NCBI GenBank assembly: GCA_017456895.1
Contig: JAFTIN010000011.1
Coordinates: 1-64,000, forward strand
Reading direction: 5' to 3'
Source: Clostridia bacterium
Lineage (GTDB): Bacteria > Bacillota > Clostridia > Oscillospirales > CAG-272
Length of the DNA stretch: 64,000 bases
Shown here: positions 25,269 to 34,212 of the stretch, piece after piece
How the letters are laid out: each line of letters opens with the position of its first letter
Numbering within the stretch: the stretch's first letter is position 1
Notes under the pieces: generated by a model
Told to the model about the DNA's origin: nothing
The model's database searches: none
Seen by the model: only the letters and a program-made list of their open reading frames with translations
Program-made: the position numbers and the translations under genes

Positions 25269-27593
25269 TTACTTCACACCCAGCACTCCTGCGCTGAGCA
25301 GAATTGCCGTATCCTCCTCGTCGGGAGTGTAGGTGATATAGGCTATCTTCTTCTCGGGGTGGGGGTTATCCCATATCTGACCGAGCAAGAGGATGGGTCT
25401 ACCCTCGGGGGTGCGGTATTCGTAGGTCGGATCGGCAAACCATGTGCCGACGTATCCTTGGTGGCGGTAGTATATCTGCGGCTTCGGGAGACCAAAGCTC
25501 TCATTTATCTGCATTATACCTGCGGCGTACTCTACGGGCACGTCAACCTTTTGTCCGTCCTTATATACAACGGTGTATTTACCTACGGGTATAAGCTCGC
25601 GCCAACATATTCTCGGTGCGCGGTTAAGTGTCGCGTGGTTGAAGATGAGTCGGTCATATCTCTTGCCGACCTTCAATTTCTCGGTCGGCTCGGTAAGCTC
25701 GAGGTAGGCGAGCTCCTCCGGTATACGTCGGAACGAGCCGTCAAATCCGCCGATATAGTCCGCCTCGTCGATATCCGTCTCGAGGTACAGATCGTACCTG
25801 CCGTGCATAAGGTCGCGCAGCTCGGGGATAACGAGCTGACCGATAAGAGTGGTTAGGGATGGGCGGTTTTTCTCATCGTAGCTATAGGCGTTCCAGAGCA
25901 TCTCACCGGAGTAGGGCAGGTCGAGGAACTTACCGTTCTTTGCAAACCTTTCCTCGTTCACCGCCGTCCATGTGGAGACCTCTCCACCTATCATACCGTC
26001 CTTTTTTATCCTCTTGGAGAATCTCGTATAGTGTGAGGAGTAGAAGTTGCCCATCATGATATTATATCCCGAGGGCAAGAGCTCATCCTCTATATCCACC
26101 TCGGGGTGGAAGTACCATGTAAAGTCGAGGAGCATAAGATCCTTTGGCAGCTCCTCCTTCACACAGGCAAAGCTCTCGTCGGTGTAGTACATATTGACGT
26201 GGAACATATCCGACCAGAGCATGGTTCCGAGGCCCTTTGCCTTTAGGTGGTCATACAGCGCCTTGACGTGCTCAATGTATACACGGGGTGCCCCCTTTCT
26301 CCTACATTCGGGGCATAAGCCGAGGTGATAGACCTCGTCGTGACCTATGTGGACGTATCTCTTCGGCCTCACGACCTCGACCACCTCGTCGATTAGATCA
26401 AAGATAAGAGCCATGACTCTTTTGTCGCTCGGGCAGTAGCAATGTCCGTCGATATTCGTGTGCTGGATCTTTTTGAGCTCCTCCTCGGAGAGCGAGTCCT
26501 TGCATTTGCCAAGCTCGGCAAACTCCGGATGGGCTCCGGTTATGTATTCTATGTGGGCGAGGCTCTGCACCTCCGGTATTACCTCAAGACCGAGCGAGTA
26601 GAAATAGTCGACGAGATCTCTCACCTCGTCCTTCTCGAGGGCGGTGCCATCGGCTCCAATGTCCGCGTGCATCACTCTCTCGCACTTGCCCTCCTTGGCG
26701 AGCTTCTCGGTTTCTACCCAGTATTCGGTGATCTCGGGGTGGGTGTTGTAGCGCATATCTCCGTTAAACTCGAGGATCACGTGATTGTAGCCGTAGGGAA
26801 CGAGTACGTAGCGCGCCAGCTTCTTTACAAAGTCTATCTGATCCCTTTTAGGCAGTCCCATATGGAAGCCGCGCATAGGTACGTCCGGTTTATCATCTAT
26901 CTCAACTATTGGCAGATCAGAGTCCTCCCATAGCTCGATGATCTTGCACGCACCCCACAACAGCGCGAGTCTTGATGCCGCCTTGACTGTTGCTCCGCTC
27001 TCGGTCACGGATACGGTGTATCTTTCATTTTCATAATCGGGACATAACTCTATCGTGAGCGATATGCCGTTGCCGTTTGGAAGAGCCTTATATCTTTCAC
27101 CGAGGCTCTCGAGAAGAAACTCCTTGACGAAGACCGAGTCCTCACCCTCGGCGAGAATATTACCGACAAGAACGCGTCCTTTCTTCATTCGGAAGCTCTT
27201 TGGAGTGGGAAGCAGTAAGGGCTCGTCATCATCGGGACAGAAGCCGTATACCTCAATACCGCCAAAGCCGAGATTAAGCACGTCGCCGGTGAGTCTCACA
27301 GTGATCTCGCTGCCCGCAAGACTGACGAACACGGGCTTTGACACATCCTTTACCTCCACCTTTACTCCGTCGACCATGACGCCGACGTTTGCCGCTCTTT
27401 CAATGTTTTTCAGAACGATCTGACCTATATAGTACTCCTTATCGAGAGTGTATACTGCGTCGACCTCTGTGTCATAGAGTGTGGAGGCGGGGAGAAGGTA
27501 GCCCGAGTCGGTTCTACTTGCAGAGTAGGGGAGACGAGTGTTTGCGTGGAAGAATTTAGGCTCATCTATTATATTCAGCTTTCCTATATACAT
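25269..27593 (-). CDS. Beta-N-acetylhexosaminidase, glycoside hydrolase family 20
   Basis: 774 residues. Residues 1-118 look like a beta-sandwich carbohydrate-binding domain (ITVRLTGDVLNLGFGGIEVYGF). Residues about 125-235 form the GH20 N-terminal alpha/beta domain, then the TIM barrel with the catalytic pair Asp419-Glu420 in HIGHDEV; the Asp orients the substrate acetamido group and the Glu is the acid. No signal peptide: it should hydrolyse imported GlcNAc/GalNAc-terminated oligosaccharides in the cytoplasm. The start follows AAAGGAG. It lies 58 bases downstream of an AraC regulator and back-to-back with nagA/nagB, which would use the released amino sugar after phosphorylation. Confidence 0.9.
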   Translation of the reverse strand: MYIGKLNIIDEPKFFHANTRLPYSASRTDSGYLLPASTLYDTEVDAVYTLDKEYYIGQIVLKNIERAANVGVMVDGVKVEVKDVSKPVFVSLAGSEITVRLTGDVLNLGFGGIEVYGFCPDDDEPLLLPTPKSFRMKKGRVLVGNILAEGEDSVFVKEFLLESLGERYKALPNGNGISLTIELCPDYENERYTVSVTESGATVKAASRLALLWGACKIIELWEDSDLPIVEIDDKPDVPMRGFHMGLPKRDQIDFVKKLARYVLVPYGYNHVILEFNGDMRYNTHPEITEYWVETEKLAKEGKCERVMHADIGADGTALEKDEVRDLVDYFYSLGLEVIPEVQSLAHIEYITGAHPEFAELGKCKDSLSEEELKKIQHTNIDGHCYCPSDKRVMALIFDLIDEVVEVVRPKRYVHIGHDEVYHLGLCPECRRKGAPRVYIEHVKALYDHLKAKGLGTMLWSDMFHVNMYYTDESFACVKEELPKDLMLLDFTWYFHPEVDIEDELLPSGYNIMMGNFYSSHYTRFSKRIKKDGMIGGEVSTWTAVNEERFAKNGKFLDLPYSGEMLWNAYSYDEKNRPSLTTLIGQLVIPELRDLMHGRYDLYLETDIDEADYIGGFDGSFRRIPEELAYLELTEPTEKLKVGKRYDRLIFNHATLNRAPRICWRELIPVGKYTVVYKDGQKVDVPVEYAAGIMQINESFGLPKPQIYYRHQGYVGTWFADPTYEYRTPEGRPILLLGQIWDNPHPEKKIAYITYTPDEEDTAILLSAGVLGVK

Positions 27594-27651
27594 ACTAATT
27601 ATCTCCTTTAAAATTCTTAAAAATGATAATAAAAGTTGTCAAATACGCGAA

Positions 27652-28449
27652 TTAACTCGAGGAGCGCGATGGGGGATGTCCGAAGTAGCTCTTGTAGTTA
27701 CGGTAGAAAGTCGTATAGTCGTTGAAACCACACTTTTCGTATACGCTCGCCGGTCCTTCGCCGTTCGAGATCATTCTCTCGGCGAGCAAGAGCTTCTTTG
27801 AGACTATATACTTTGCGGGAGTCTGCCTGAGTTCCTCCTTGAAGAGGCGGAAGAGATATCCCTCGGTGATGAAGCAGCTATTTGCCACCTCCTCCACACC
27901 GTCGAGCGTGGTGAGATTATCGTTGATGTAAGTGAGGGCGCGCGAGAGCGTTTTTGAGGAAACCTTCGGCGCATCGGTATTTTCTGTCGCCGGGGTAACG
28001 CTTAGCAGATAAAACAGCTCGCACAGCAGCCCCGTCAGTATCCGCTCAAAATCTTCGCCGCTAAAACGCTTGTAATAGAAATCGGTCTTTTTTATGATCT
28101 CGGTCGCCATGGGGTATTCCTCGAGGTTAATGATCTCGGGCGTGCTTTCGAGCAGATCAAGACCGTCTATATTTTTTGTCCTCGGACTGAAGAGAATATC
28201 ATATCTTTCGTAGTCACAGTCAGAGTCAATCCTGATGAAGTGGTACTTTGACGGACGTATAAGGACGAGGTCTCCCTTCTTGAGCTTATACTGTCTATCT
28301 TCTATGACGTGTGTTGCATCACCGCTGACGAAGTACAATAGCTCGTACATATTATGTGAGTGCATGGAGTAGGCGTCCCTCGGCAGATTGTGGCTTATCT
28401 CGTGCTTGTAAAAAAGGTTTTCACCCTCGTATGAGTAATCCCCTTGCAT
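27652..28449 (-). CDS. AraC-family regulator of the amino-sugar locus
   Basis: 265 residues with ATG at 28449 after AAGGAGG (an in-frame GTG lies one codon earlier). The N-terminal cupin domain contains HSHNMYELLYFVSGD. The C-terminal double helix-turn-helix contains GVEEVANSCFITEGYLFRLFKE and YEKCGFNDYTTFYRNYKSYFG. It lies between the GH20 gene and the divergent dehydrogenase-nag operon and is the obvious regulator of both. Its own promoter spacer holds a half-site of the palindrome described at 28537. Confidence 0.87.
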   Translation of the reverse strand: MQGDYSYEGENLFYKHEISHNLPRDAYSMHSHNMYELLYFVSGDATHVIEDRQYKLKKGDLVLIRPSKYHFIRIDSDCDYERYDILFSPRTKNIDGLDLLESTPEIINLEEYPMATEIIKKTDFYYKRFSGEDFERILTGLLCELFYLLSVTPATENTDAPKVSSKTLSRALTYINDNLTTLDGVEEVANSCFITEGYLFRLFKEELRQTPAKYIVSKKLLLAERMISNGEGPASVYEKCGFNDYTTFYRNYKSYFGHPPSRSSS

Positions 28450-28475
28450 CACACCCTCCTTTTCATTTTTTCTTT

Positions 28476-28504
28476 ATTATAACACAATAGTTTATTTTTT
28501 GCAA
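28476..28504 (-). promoter_or_regulatory. Promoter of the araC-type gene
   Basis: On the minus strand TTGCAA (28504-28499), 17 bases, TATAAT (28481-28476). The spacer contains ATAAACT (28495-28489), one arm of the nearby palindrome, which suggests autoregulation. Confidence 0.75.
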
Positions 28505-28536
28505 TATAAATGTCTAATTTATGCTATTTATTTTTC

Positions 28537-28552
28537 ATAAACTAAAGTTTAT
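28537..28552. promoter_or_regulatory. Perfect 16-bp palindrome, candidate operator of the amino-sugar locus
   Basis: ATAAACTAAAGTTTAT is a perfect inverted repeat about 40 bases before the first gene of the plus-strand operon. One more arm, AGTTTAT, lies at 28489-28495 in the divergent promoter. It probably binds the AraC regulator or another local factor. Confidence 0.55.
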
Positions 28553-28591
28553 ACTATAAATAGTAAATCTTCTATAATAAAGGAGCAAATT

Positions 28592-29662
28592 ATGAAAAAG
28601 CTTAACGTTGCTGTTATCGGACAGGGCAGAAGCGGCAAAGACATTCACGGCCTATATTTCCGCGGTGAAAAGAACGTGTATTATAACGTAAAGTACGTTG
28701 TCGACAAGGACGAGTACCGCAGAGGAGTTGCGGAGGAGATTTATCCGGGCTGTGTGACATTCTCGGATTATCGCGATCTCTTTGCCCTTGAGGACGTCGA
28801 TCTTGTGGTAAACTCGTCATACTCCGAGTGCCACTATCCAATAACCGAGGATCTGTTGTTGCACGGCTTTAACGTTCTTGTGGAAAAGCCCTTTGCCAGG
28901 ACGAGATACGAGTGTGACAGACTCATCAATATAGCTAAGGAGAAGGGCCTCACCCTCGCGGTCTTCCAGCAGTCAAATCTTGCGCCCATCTATACCTTTG
29001 CCCGCGAGGTCATATCCTCCGGAAAGCTCGGTGAAATAAAACAGGTGAACGTTCGCTTTAACGGCTTCTCGAGGCGTTGGGATTGGCAGACTCTGCAGAA
29101 GAAGGTTGCGGGCGGCCTCTATAACACCGGCCCCCATCCTGTTGGTATAGGCCTTGGTCTGATCGATTTTGATCCCGACTACAAGGTGGTCTACTCAAGG
29201 CTTGACACCCTACTTACCAGCGGTGACTCGGACGATCTTGCCAAGATCATTATTGAGGCTCCGGGCAAGCCTCTTGTTGATATCGAGGTGACATCTGCCG
29301 ACGCATACTCGGGATATAATCTCAAGCTTATCGGAACACGCGGAACGTACAAATCCACCACTCTCAAGTATGAGATGACCTATATCGTTGACGGCGAAAA
29401 TCCCGAAAGACCTGTTATTGAGGAGTCTCTCGAGGACGGGGACCGTAACCCTGCGTATTGCCGTGAGGACCTCGTTAAGCACGTGGAGTCGGGCGACTTC
29501 CCCGGAGATGCATTCTCTCTCGGTACTCCGAGCTTCTACGAGCATCTATATTACTCTATAACCGAGGGTAGGGAAATGCCCGTTACCGCAGAGATGGCAA
29601 GAGAGGTTATCTCTGTCATCGAGACCGCTCACGCTCACAATCCGCTCCCTGTTAAGTATTGA
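28592..29662 (+). CDS. Gfo/Idh/MocA-family oxidoreductase
   Basis: 356 residues. An N-terminal NAD(P)-binding Rossmann fold (VAVIGQGRSGKDIHG), the conserved EKP motif (VLVEKPFARTRYECDRLI) and the C-terminal alpha/beta domain with YNTGPHPVGIGLGLI are typical. These enzymes oxidise or reduce ring hydroxyls of sugars and inositols, often at C3; the substrate is not readable. First gene of the operon, 8 bases before a second member of the same family, with AAAGGAG before the ATG. The context with GH20, nagB and nagA points to an N-acetylamino sugar or its glycoside. Confidence 0.87.
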   Translation: MKKLNVAVIGQGRSGKDIHGLYFRGEKNVYYNVKYVVDKDEYRRGVAEEIYPGCVTFSDYRDLFALEDVDLVVNSSYSECHYPITEDLLLHGFNVLVEKPFARTRYECDRLINIAKEKGLTLAVFQQSNLAPIYTFAREVISSGKLGEIKQVNVRFNGFSRRWDWQTLQKKVAGGLYNTGPHPVGIGLGLIDFDPDYKVVYSRLDTLLTSGDSDDLAKIIIEAPGKPLVDIEVTSADAYSGYNLKLIGTRGTYKSTTLKYEMTYIVDGENPERPVIEESLEDGDRNPAYCREDLVKHVESGDFPGDAFSLGTPSFYEHLYYSITEGREMPVTAEMAREVISVIETAHAHNPLPVKY

Positions 29663-29670
29663 GGTGAATT

Positions 29671-30546
29671 ATGAAAAGAATAGCTATACTTGGATGTGAG
29701 AACTCTCACGCAAGGAATTTTTTAGACTTTATTTTTAACACGGATGACTACCCGGACGTTGAGGTGGTAGGCGTATACAGCAACGAGCCGGATACAGCCA
29801 AGGCTCTCAACGAGCAGTTCGGCGTTCCCGTGCTGGATAATTACACCGATGCAGTCGGCAAGGTCGACGGACTTATCATCACCGCGCGCCACGGTGACCT
29901 TCACTACGAATACGCGAAGCCGTATATTGAAAGCGGCGTTCCTATGTTTATAGACAAGCCCGTCACCATCAAGGAGGATGAGGCTATCAAGATGATGAAG
30001 GAGCTTAAGGCTCACGGCATCCGTATATCAGGCGGCTCGTCCTTAAAGCATGACTATGGCGTCAAGACGCTGAAGAAGGAACGAGAGGATTTAGTTGACG
30101 GCGAGACTCTCGGCGGATTTGTCAGAGCTCCTCTTGATAACCACAGCGCATACGGTGGCTTCTATTTCTACGCTCCTCATCTTGTTGAGGTGGTGTCCGA
30201 GATATTTGGCAAATACCCCATATCCGTTGAGGCATCCAAACGTGAAAACGTTACTCATGTTAAATTTAATTACAAGAACTTTTCTGTGTACGGAATGTTC
30301 GTAGATCACAATTATGTATACTATGCTTGTCGTTTTTCCGATAAATCTGTCAATGGAATGAATCTTGAGTGTACCGACGAGCACAACTGGTTCAAGAGTG
30401 AGTTCGATGAATTCTACGCGCTTCTTAACGGTGCGGACTCGCCTGTCGGTTATCACGATTTTATCTCCTCCGTCTTTGTTATGAACGCTATCGTGCGCTC
30501 ACTTGAGTCGGGTAGGGAGGAAAAGGTCAATACCTACGAGGTGTGA
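29671..30546 (+). CDS. Second Gfo/Idh/MocA-type oxidoreductase, short form
   Basis: 291 residues, shorter than the family norm of 330-390. The Rossmann start (IAILGCENSHARNFLDFI) is atypical: the usual GxGxxG is replaced by GCENSHA. PMFIDKPVTIKEDEAIKMM matches the EKP region with Asp for Glu. The C-terminal domain is reduced (HSAYGGFYFYAPHLVEV). Together this suggests either a specialised dehydrogenase or a partner subunit. It overlaps no gene, but is tightly packed between its paralog and a TIM-barrel isomerase. Confidence 0.8.
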   Translation: MKRIAILGCENSHARNFLDFIFNTDDYPDVEVVGVYSNEPDTAKALNEQFGVPVLDNYTDAVGKVDGLIITARHGDLHYEYAKPYIESGVPMFIDKPVTIKEDEAIKMMKELKAHGIRISGGSSLKHDYGVKTLKKEREDLVDGETLGGFVRAPLDNHSAYGGFYFYAPHLVEVVSEIFGKYPISVEASKRENVTHVKFNYKNFSVYGMFVDHNYVYYACRFSDKSVNGMNLECTDEHNWFKSEFDEFYALLNGADSPVGYHDFISSVFVMNAIVRSLESGREEKVNTYEV

Positions 30547-30547
30547 T

Positions 30548-31396
30548 ATGGGTAAAATAATTCTTTCCGCCTTTGCGGACGAATATTCCGCCGACTTTAC
30601 CGAGCAATGCCGAGGTATGCGCGAGTTCGGTATCGGTCATATCGAGATCAGAGGCGTTGACGGCAAGAATGTTTCTATGCTCACTCCTTGTGAGGTTAAA
30701 GAGGTAAAGAATAAACTCGATTACTACGGTCTATGCGCATCTGCTATCGGCTCTCCCATAGGCAAGATAGGGCTTGACGGAGATATTGATGCCCACCTTG
30801 ATATGGCAAAGCGCGTATTTGAGACGGCGTGCGAGCTTGGTACTCAGTACGTCAGAATGTTCTCTTTTTACGCTCCCGAGGGCAAGAATATCCTCGATTA
30901 TAAGGAGCATGTGTTTGAGGAGCTTGACAAGCTCAGAGCCCTCGCTAAGTCACACGGGGTGGTCCTTTGCCACGAAAATGAGGCTGAAATATACGGAAGC
31001 ACACCCGAAAGATGCCGTGAGATATACGACACCTTTGGCGGTGATATAAAGACTGTTTTCGATATGGGTAATTACGTGCTTGAGGGTGTGGATCCATACC
31101 CTGAGGCGTACGGTTTGCTAAGGGAATCTATTGCATATTTTCATATAAAGGACGCGCTTTCCGAGGGGGCTATTGTTCCTCCGGGCGTTGGAGAAGCAAA
31201 AATAGGCGAGATACTATCAGAGCATGTGAAGTATTCAGAGGAGGATTTCTTTGTATCGGTAGAACCTCATCTCCAACTCTTCTCGGGACTCAACGCCCTT
31301 GTCGGCAGGAGATTTGAGAACCCCTACAAGTATAATAGCGAAAAAGAGGCCTTCACCGACGCGGTGAATAAATTAAAGGAGATATTACCACGATGA
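30548..31396 (+). CDS. Sugar phosphate isomerase/epimerase-like TIM barrel protein
   Basis: 282 residues of the AP endonuclease 2/xylose isomerase-like family. The start at 30548 overlaps nothing and follows GAGGTG at the end of the preceding gene; the frame is open further upstream. Metal-ligand motifs are visible: HIEIRGVDG, VVLCHENEAEIYG, KTVFDMGNYVLEG, AYFHIKDAL and SVEPH. Partners of Gfo/Idh dehydrogenases in many gut operons epimerise or dehydrate keto-sugars. The stop overlaps the start of the nagB-like gene by 4 bases, so translation is coupled. Confidence 0.83.
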   Translation: MGKIILSAFADEYSADFTEQCRGMREFGIGHIEIRGVDGKNVSMLTPCEVKEVKNKLDYYGLCASAIGSPIGKIGLDGDIDAHLDMAKRVFETACELGTQYVRMFSFYAPEGKNILDYKEHVFEELDKLRALAKSHGVVLCHENEAEIYGSTPERCREIYDTFGGDIKTVFDMGNYVLEGVDPYPEAYGLLRESIAYFHIKDALSEGAIVPPGVGEAKIGEILSEHVKYSEEDFFVSVEPHLQLFSGLNALVGRRFENPYKYNSEKEAFTDAVNKLKEILPR

Positions 31397-32154
31397 GAAG
31401 CTTCACCAAAGATAAGCTTAAGGTAAATATATATCCGTCAAGAGCTGAGATGGGCTCTGCAGCGGCTAAAGACGTCAAGGCGGCTATCCTCCGTCATCTT
31501 GACAAAAAGGAAACTATAAATATGATCTTTGCGGCCGCCCCGTCACAGAACGAGGTGCTCGCGAATTTAGCTAATGATAACGAAATACCCTGGGGGCGTG
31601 TTAACGCATTCCATATGGACGAGTACGTGGGACTTGATAAAAATGCGCCTCAGGGCTTCGGCAATTTTCTCCGTTCGGCCATATTCGGTGTTGCACCGTT
31701 TAAGAGCGTGAATTATATAAGAATCGATGCTCCCGATGCAGAAGAGGAGTGCAGAAGGTATTCAAAGCTCCTTTCCGAGAACCCCGTGGACATCGTGGTG
31801 CTCGGTATAGGTGAGAACGGACATATAGCCTTTAACGATCCGCCCTTTGCCGATTTCTCTGACGAAAGGCTTGTCAAGCCCGTAAAGCTCGACGAGGTAT
31901 GCAGAAATCAGCAGGTCAACGACGGCTGCTTTGCCTCTATAGACGAGGTGCCCACCCACGCCCTGACGCTCACGGTGCCGGCGCTTATGTCGGGGAAGGA
32001 GCTCTTTTGCATAGTTCCCGCCAAGACCAAGGCAAAGGCGATATATAAAACCTTGAGAGGAGAGATCACGCCATCCTGTCCAGCGAGCGTTCTGCGTACG
32101 CACGCCTGTGCCACGCTCTACCTTGATCCGGACAGCGCGTCGCTTCTTGTATGA
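31393..32154 (+). CDS. nagB: Glucosamine-6-phosphate deaminase-like protein, divergent subfamily
   Basis: 253 residues of the NagB/6-phosphogluconolactonase family. FHMDEYVGL (Asp76) matches the proton-transfer Asp72 of E. coli NagB. The second active-site motif reads GIGENGHIAFNDPP: His144 is kept, but the E. coli Asp141 is Asn142 and Glu148 is Asp149. The C-terminus (CPASVLRTHACATLYLD) also differs from classical NagB. It should convert an amino-hexose 6-phosphate to a keto-hexose phosphate plus ammonia; the exact substrate is uncertain. Overlaps both neighbours by 4 bases, in a tight operon with nagA. Confidence 0.8.
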   Translation: MRSFTKDKLKVNIYPSRAEMGSAAAKDVKAAILRHLDKKETINMIFAAAPSQNEVLANLANDNEIPWGRVNAFHMDEYVGLDKNAPQGFGNFLRSAIFGVAPFKSVNYIRIDAPDAEEECRRYSKLLSENPVDIVVLGIGENGHIAFNDPPFADFSDERLVKPVKLDEVCRNQQVNDGCFASIDEVPTHALTLTVPALMSGKELFCIVPAKTKAKAIYKTLRGEITPSCPASVLRTHACATLYLDPDSASLLV

Positions 32155-33296
32155 TGAGAATTAAGAGCAGCCGCATTATCGCGGACGGAAAAATTGCCCC
32201 CGGGTATATCTACCTCGAGGGCGGAAAAATAGCGGCCGTGTCGACCGAGGAGCTACCATATGACTCGGAGCTCGACTTTGGCGACTCCTACGTATCCGCA
32301 GGCTTTATTGATCTGCATACACACGGGGGCGGAGGCTATCCCTTTGAGGGCTCTATAGAGGATATTACGGGAGGCGTTGCCTTTCATTTAGGTCACGGCA
32401 CGACCTCGATATGTCCTACTATATCCGCCGCTCCGATAGAGGATATGATACGCTCTCTTCGCAACGTGAGAGAAGCTATGAAGGACGAAAAAGTGGGTAA
32501 AGCAATACTCGGCGCCCACCTTGAGGGACCGTACCTTTCACCTGCGCAAACCGGCGCACAGGCGGGGGCGTGTATCACTTTTCCGATAAAAAACGACTAT
32601 AAGAGGATCGTTTCGGAGCACCGCGACGCCCTTGCACGCTGGACGTATGCGCCGGAATGCGACGAGGGGGGCGAGTTTGCCCGCTTTATGAAGGAAAATG
32701 GGGTAGTAGTCTCTGCCGGCCACACCGACGCGACCTACAAGGATATGAGGGTTGCCGTGGAGTCGGGCTGTACGCTCGTTACACACCTTTACTCCTGCAC
32801 CTCGACCGTGACGCGTGATCACGGCTTCAGATCTCTCGGCGTTATTGAGAGCACCTTCCTTGAGGATGGTCTGGTGGCCGAGATCATAGCCGACGGTAAG
32901 CACCTGCCCCCCGAGCTTATCCGTATGATATACAAGATCAAGGGTAAGGACGGAGTTATAGCAGTTACCGACAGTCTCTCTCTTGCAGGTACTGACGTGA
33001 AGACCGGAAGGATGTCCTCGACCGATTTTATTATTGAGGACGGAGTATGCAAGCTGCTTGACCGCAGCGCCTTTGCCGGAAGCATTGCGACTGCGGACGT
33101 TCTTCTGCGGGTGCTGACAAAGGAGGCGAATATTCCACTTGTCGATGCGGTAAGGCTTATGACCGTTAATCCCGCACGTGTGATGGGAATTGACCGTAAG
33201 GGCGACCTTGTACCGGGTATGGACGCCGACATTGTTGTCTTTGACGGCGATATCAACGTTCGTGCGGTATTTCTTGGCGGTGAGAGAGTAAAATAA
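32151..33296 (+). CDS. nagA: N-acetylglucosamine-6-phosphate deacetylase
   Basis: 381 residues of the amidohydrolase superfamily. FIDLHTHGGGGYPFEG gives the first metal His pair, GAHLEGPYLSP the metal Glu, SAGHTDATY and THLYSCT further His ligands, and VTDSLSLAGT the catalytic Asp. It removes acetate from GlcNAc-6-P, feeding the deaminase encoded just upstream. ATGATG at 32151 allows two starts; both overlap the nagB stop. No GlcNAc kinase or PTS gene is in the window, so the phosphorylated substrate must come from elsewhere. Confidence 0.92.
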   Translation: MMRIKSSRIIADGKIAPGYIYLEGGKIAAVSTEELPYDSELDFGDSYVSAGFIDLHTHGGGGYPFEGSIEDITGGVAFHLGHGTTSICPTISAAPIEDMIRSLRNVREAMKDEKVGKAILGAHLEGPYLSPAQTGAQAGACITFPIKNDYKRIVSEHRDALARWTYAPECDEGGEFARFMKENGVVVSAGHTDATYKDMRVAVESGCTLVTHLYSCTSTVTRDHGFRSLGVIESTFLEDGLVAEIIADGKHLPPELIRMIYKIKGKDGVIAVTDSLSLAGTDVKTGRMSSTDFIIEDGVCKLLDRSAFAGSIATADVLLRVLTKEANIPLVDAVRLMTVNPARVMGIDRKGDLVPGMDADIVVFDGDINVRAVFLGGERVK

Positions 33297-33375
33297 AGCT
33301 TTGGAGGGAGATAAAAGGCGGAAAAGCTCAAAATACACGCGTTGTATCCGGTTCGCTTATTCTCTCCTAATCGAC

Positions 33376-33418
33376 AGAGCGGAAGGCTCGGCTTTTGGCT
33401 GCTTTCCGCTCTTTTTTA
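33376..33418 (+). terminator. Terminator of the nag operon
   Basis: AGAGCGGAA (33376-33384) pairs with TTCCGCTCT (33404-33412), followed by six T. Confidence 0.85.
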
Positions 33419-33461
33419 CGTGCTGCGCGCGTATTTTTAATTTAAATTCACAAAACATAAG

Positions 33462-33490
33462 TTGAAAAGCGCAGAGCTTTATGCTATACT
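33462..33490 (+). promoter_or_regulatory. Promoter of the two-component system
   Basis: TTGAAA (33462-33467), 17 bases, TATACT (33485-33490), then GGAGG before the ATG at 33520. Confidence 0.72.
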
Positions 33491-33519
33491 AAAGAAAAAT
33501 AACTGTTTTTGGAGGAAAA

Positions 33520-34212
33520 ATGCGTATATTAATTGTTGATGACGAAGCGGATATAAGAAGAATTTTGCGTATTCTTCTTGAAAAGGCTAAGTACGAGGTA
33601 ATTGAGGCGCAGGACGGTCTTTCGGCCATTGAATGCATAAAAAACGACAGAACGATAGATCTGTGTATTATGGACGTTATGATGCCTAATATGTCGGGCA
33701 TCGAGGCGACGAGTATAATCCGTGGCTTCTCACCGGTGCCGGTGCTTTTCCTTACCGCAAAATCCTTGGCGCGCGACAAGGCGATCGCATACTCGAGCGG
33801 CGGCGACGATTACGTGGTCAAGCCCTTCTCTTCGGGAGAATTGCTTATGAAGGTCGAGGCTCTGACCAGACGCTATAACTCGTATGGCGTTAAGGCGGAT
33901 GACGTTATCGAGGGGGTTAGACTCAACTCCGGCGTTACCGTCAACGTTGACACCCGTGAGGTTGCCAAGAACGGCGTGAGAATAGATATGAGAGACAAGG
34001 AGGTGGACGTGCTCATCTACCTTGTCAAGAATCGCGGCCGTGTCGTCAGCTCCGACGAGCTATACCGCGCGGTATGGGGTGAGATCCCTCTTGCCTCCTC
34101 CGGCAACAACGTTACGGTCCATATCCTGAATCTAAGACGCAAGCTTGAGGACAGCGCGAGCGGACAGAAGGTCATCAGGACGGTATGGGGAAAGGGATAT
34201 CAGGTTGATTAG
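33520..34212 (+). CDS. OmpR/PhoB-family response regulator
   Basis: 230 residues. The receiver domain (1-115) has the acidic pair in IVDDEAD, the phosphoacceptor Asp in LCIMDVMMPNMSG and the conserved Lys in DDYVVKPFSSGELL. The C-terminal winged helix (130-230) ends VIRTVWGKGYQVD, typical of the OmpR class. It pairs with the kinase whose start overlaps its stop by 8 bases. The regulon is unknown. Confidence 0.94.
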   Translation: MRILIVDDEADIRRILRILLEKAKYEVIEAQDGLSAIECIKNDRTIDLCIMDVMMPNMSGIEATSIIRGFSPVPVLFLTAKSLARDKAIAYSSGGDDYVVKPFSSGELLMKVEALTRRYNSYGVKADDVIEGVRLNSGVTVNVDTREVAKNGVRIDMRDKEVDVLIYLVKNRGRVVSSDELYRAVWGEIPLASSGNNVTVHILNLRRKLEDSASGQKVIRTVWGKGYQVD

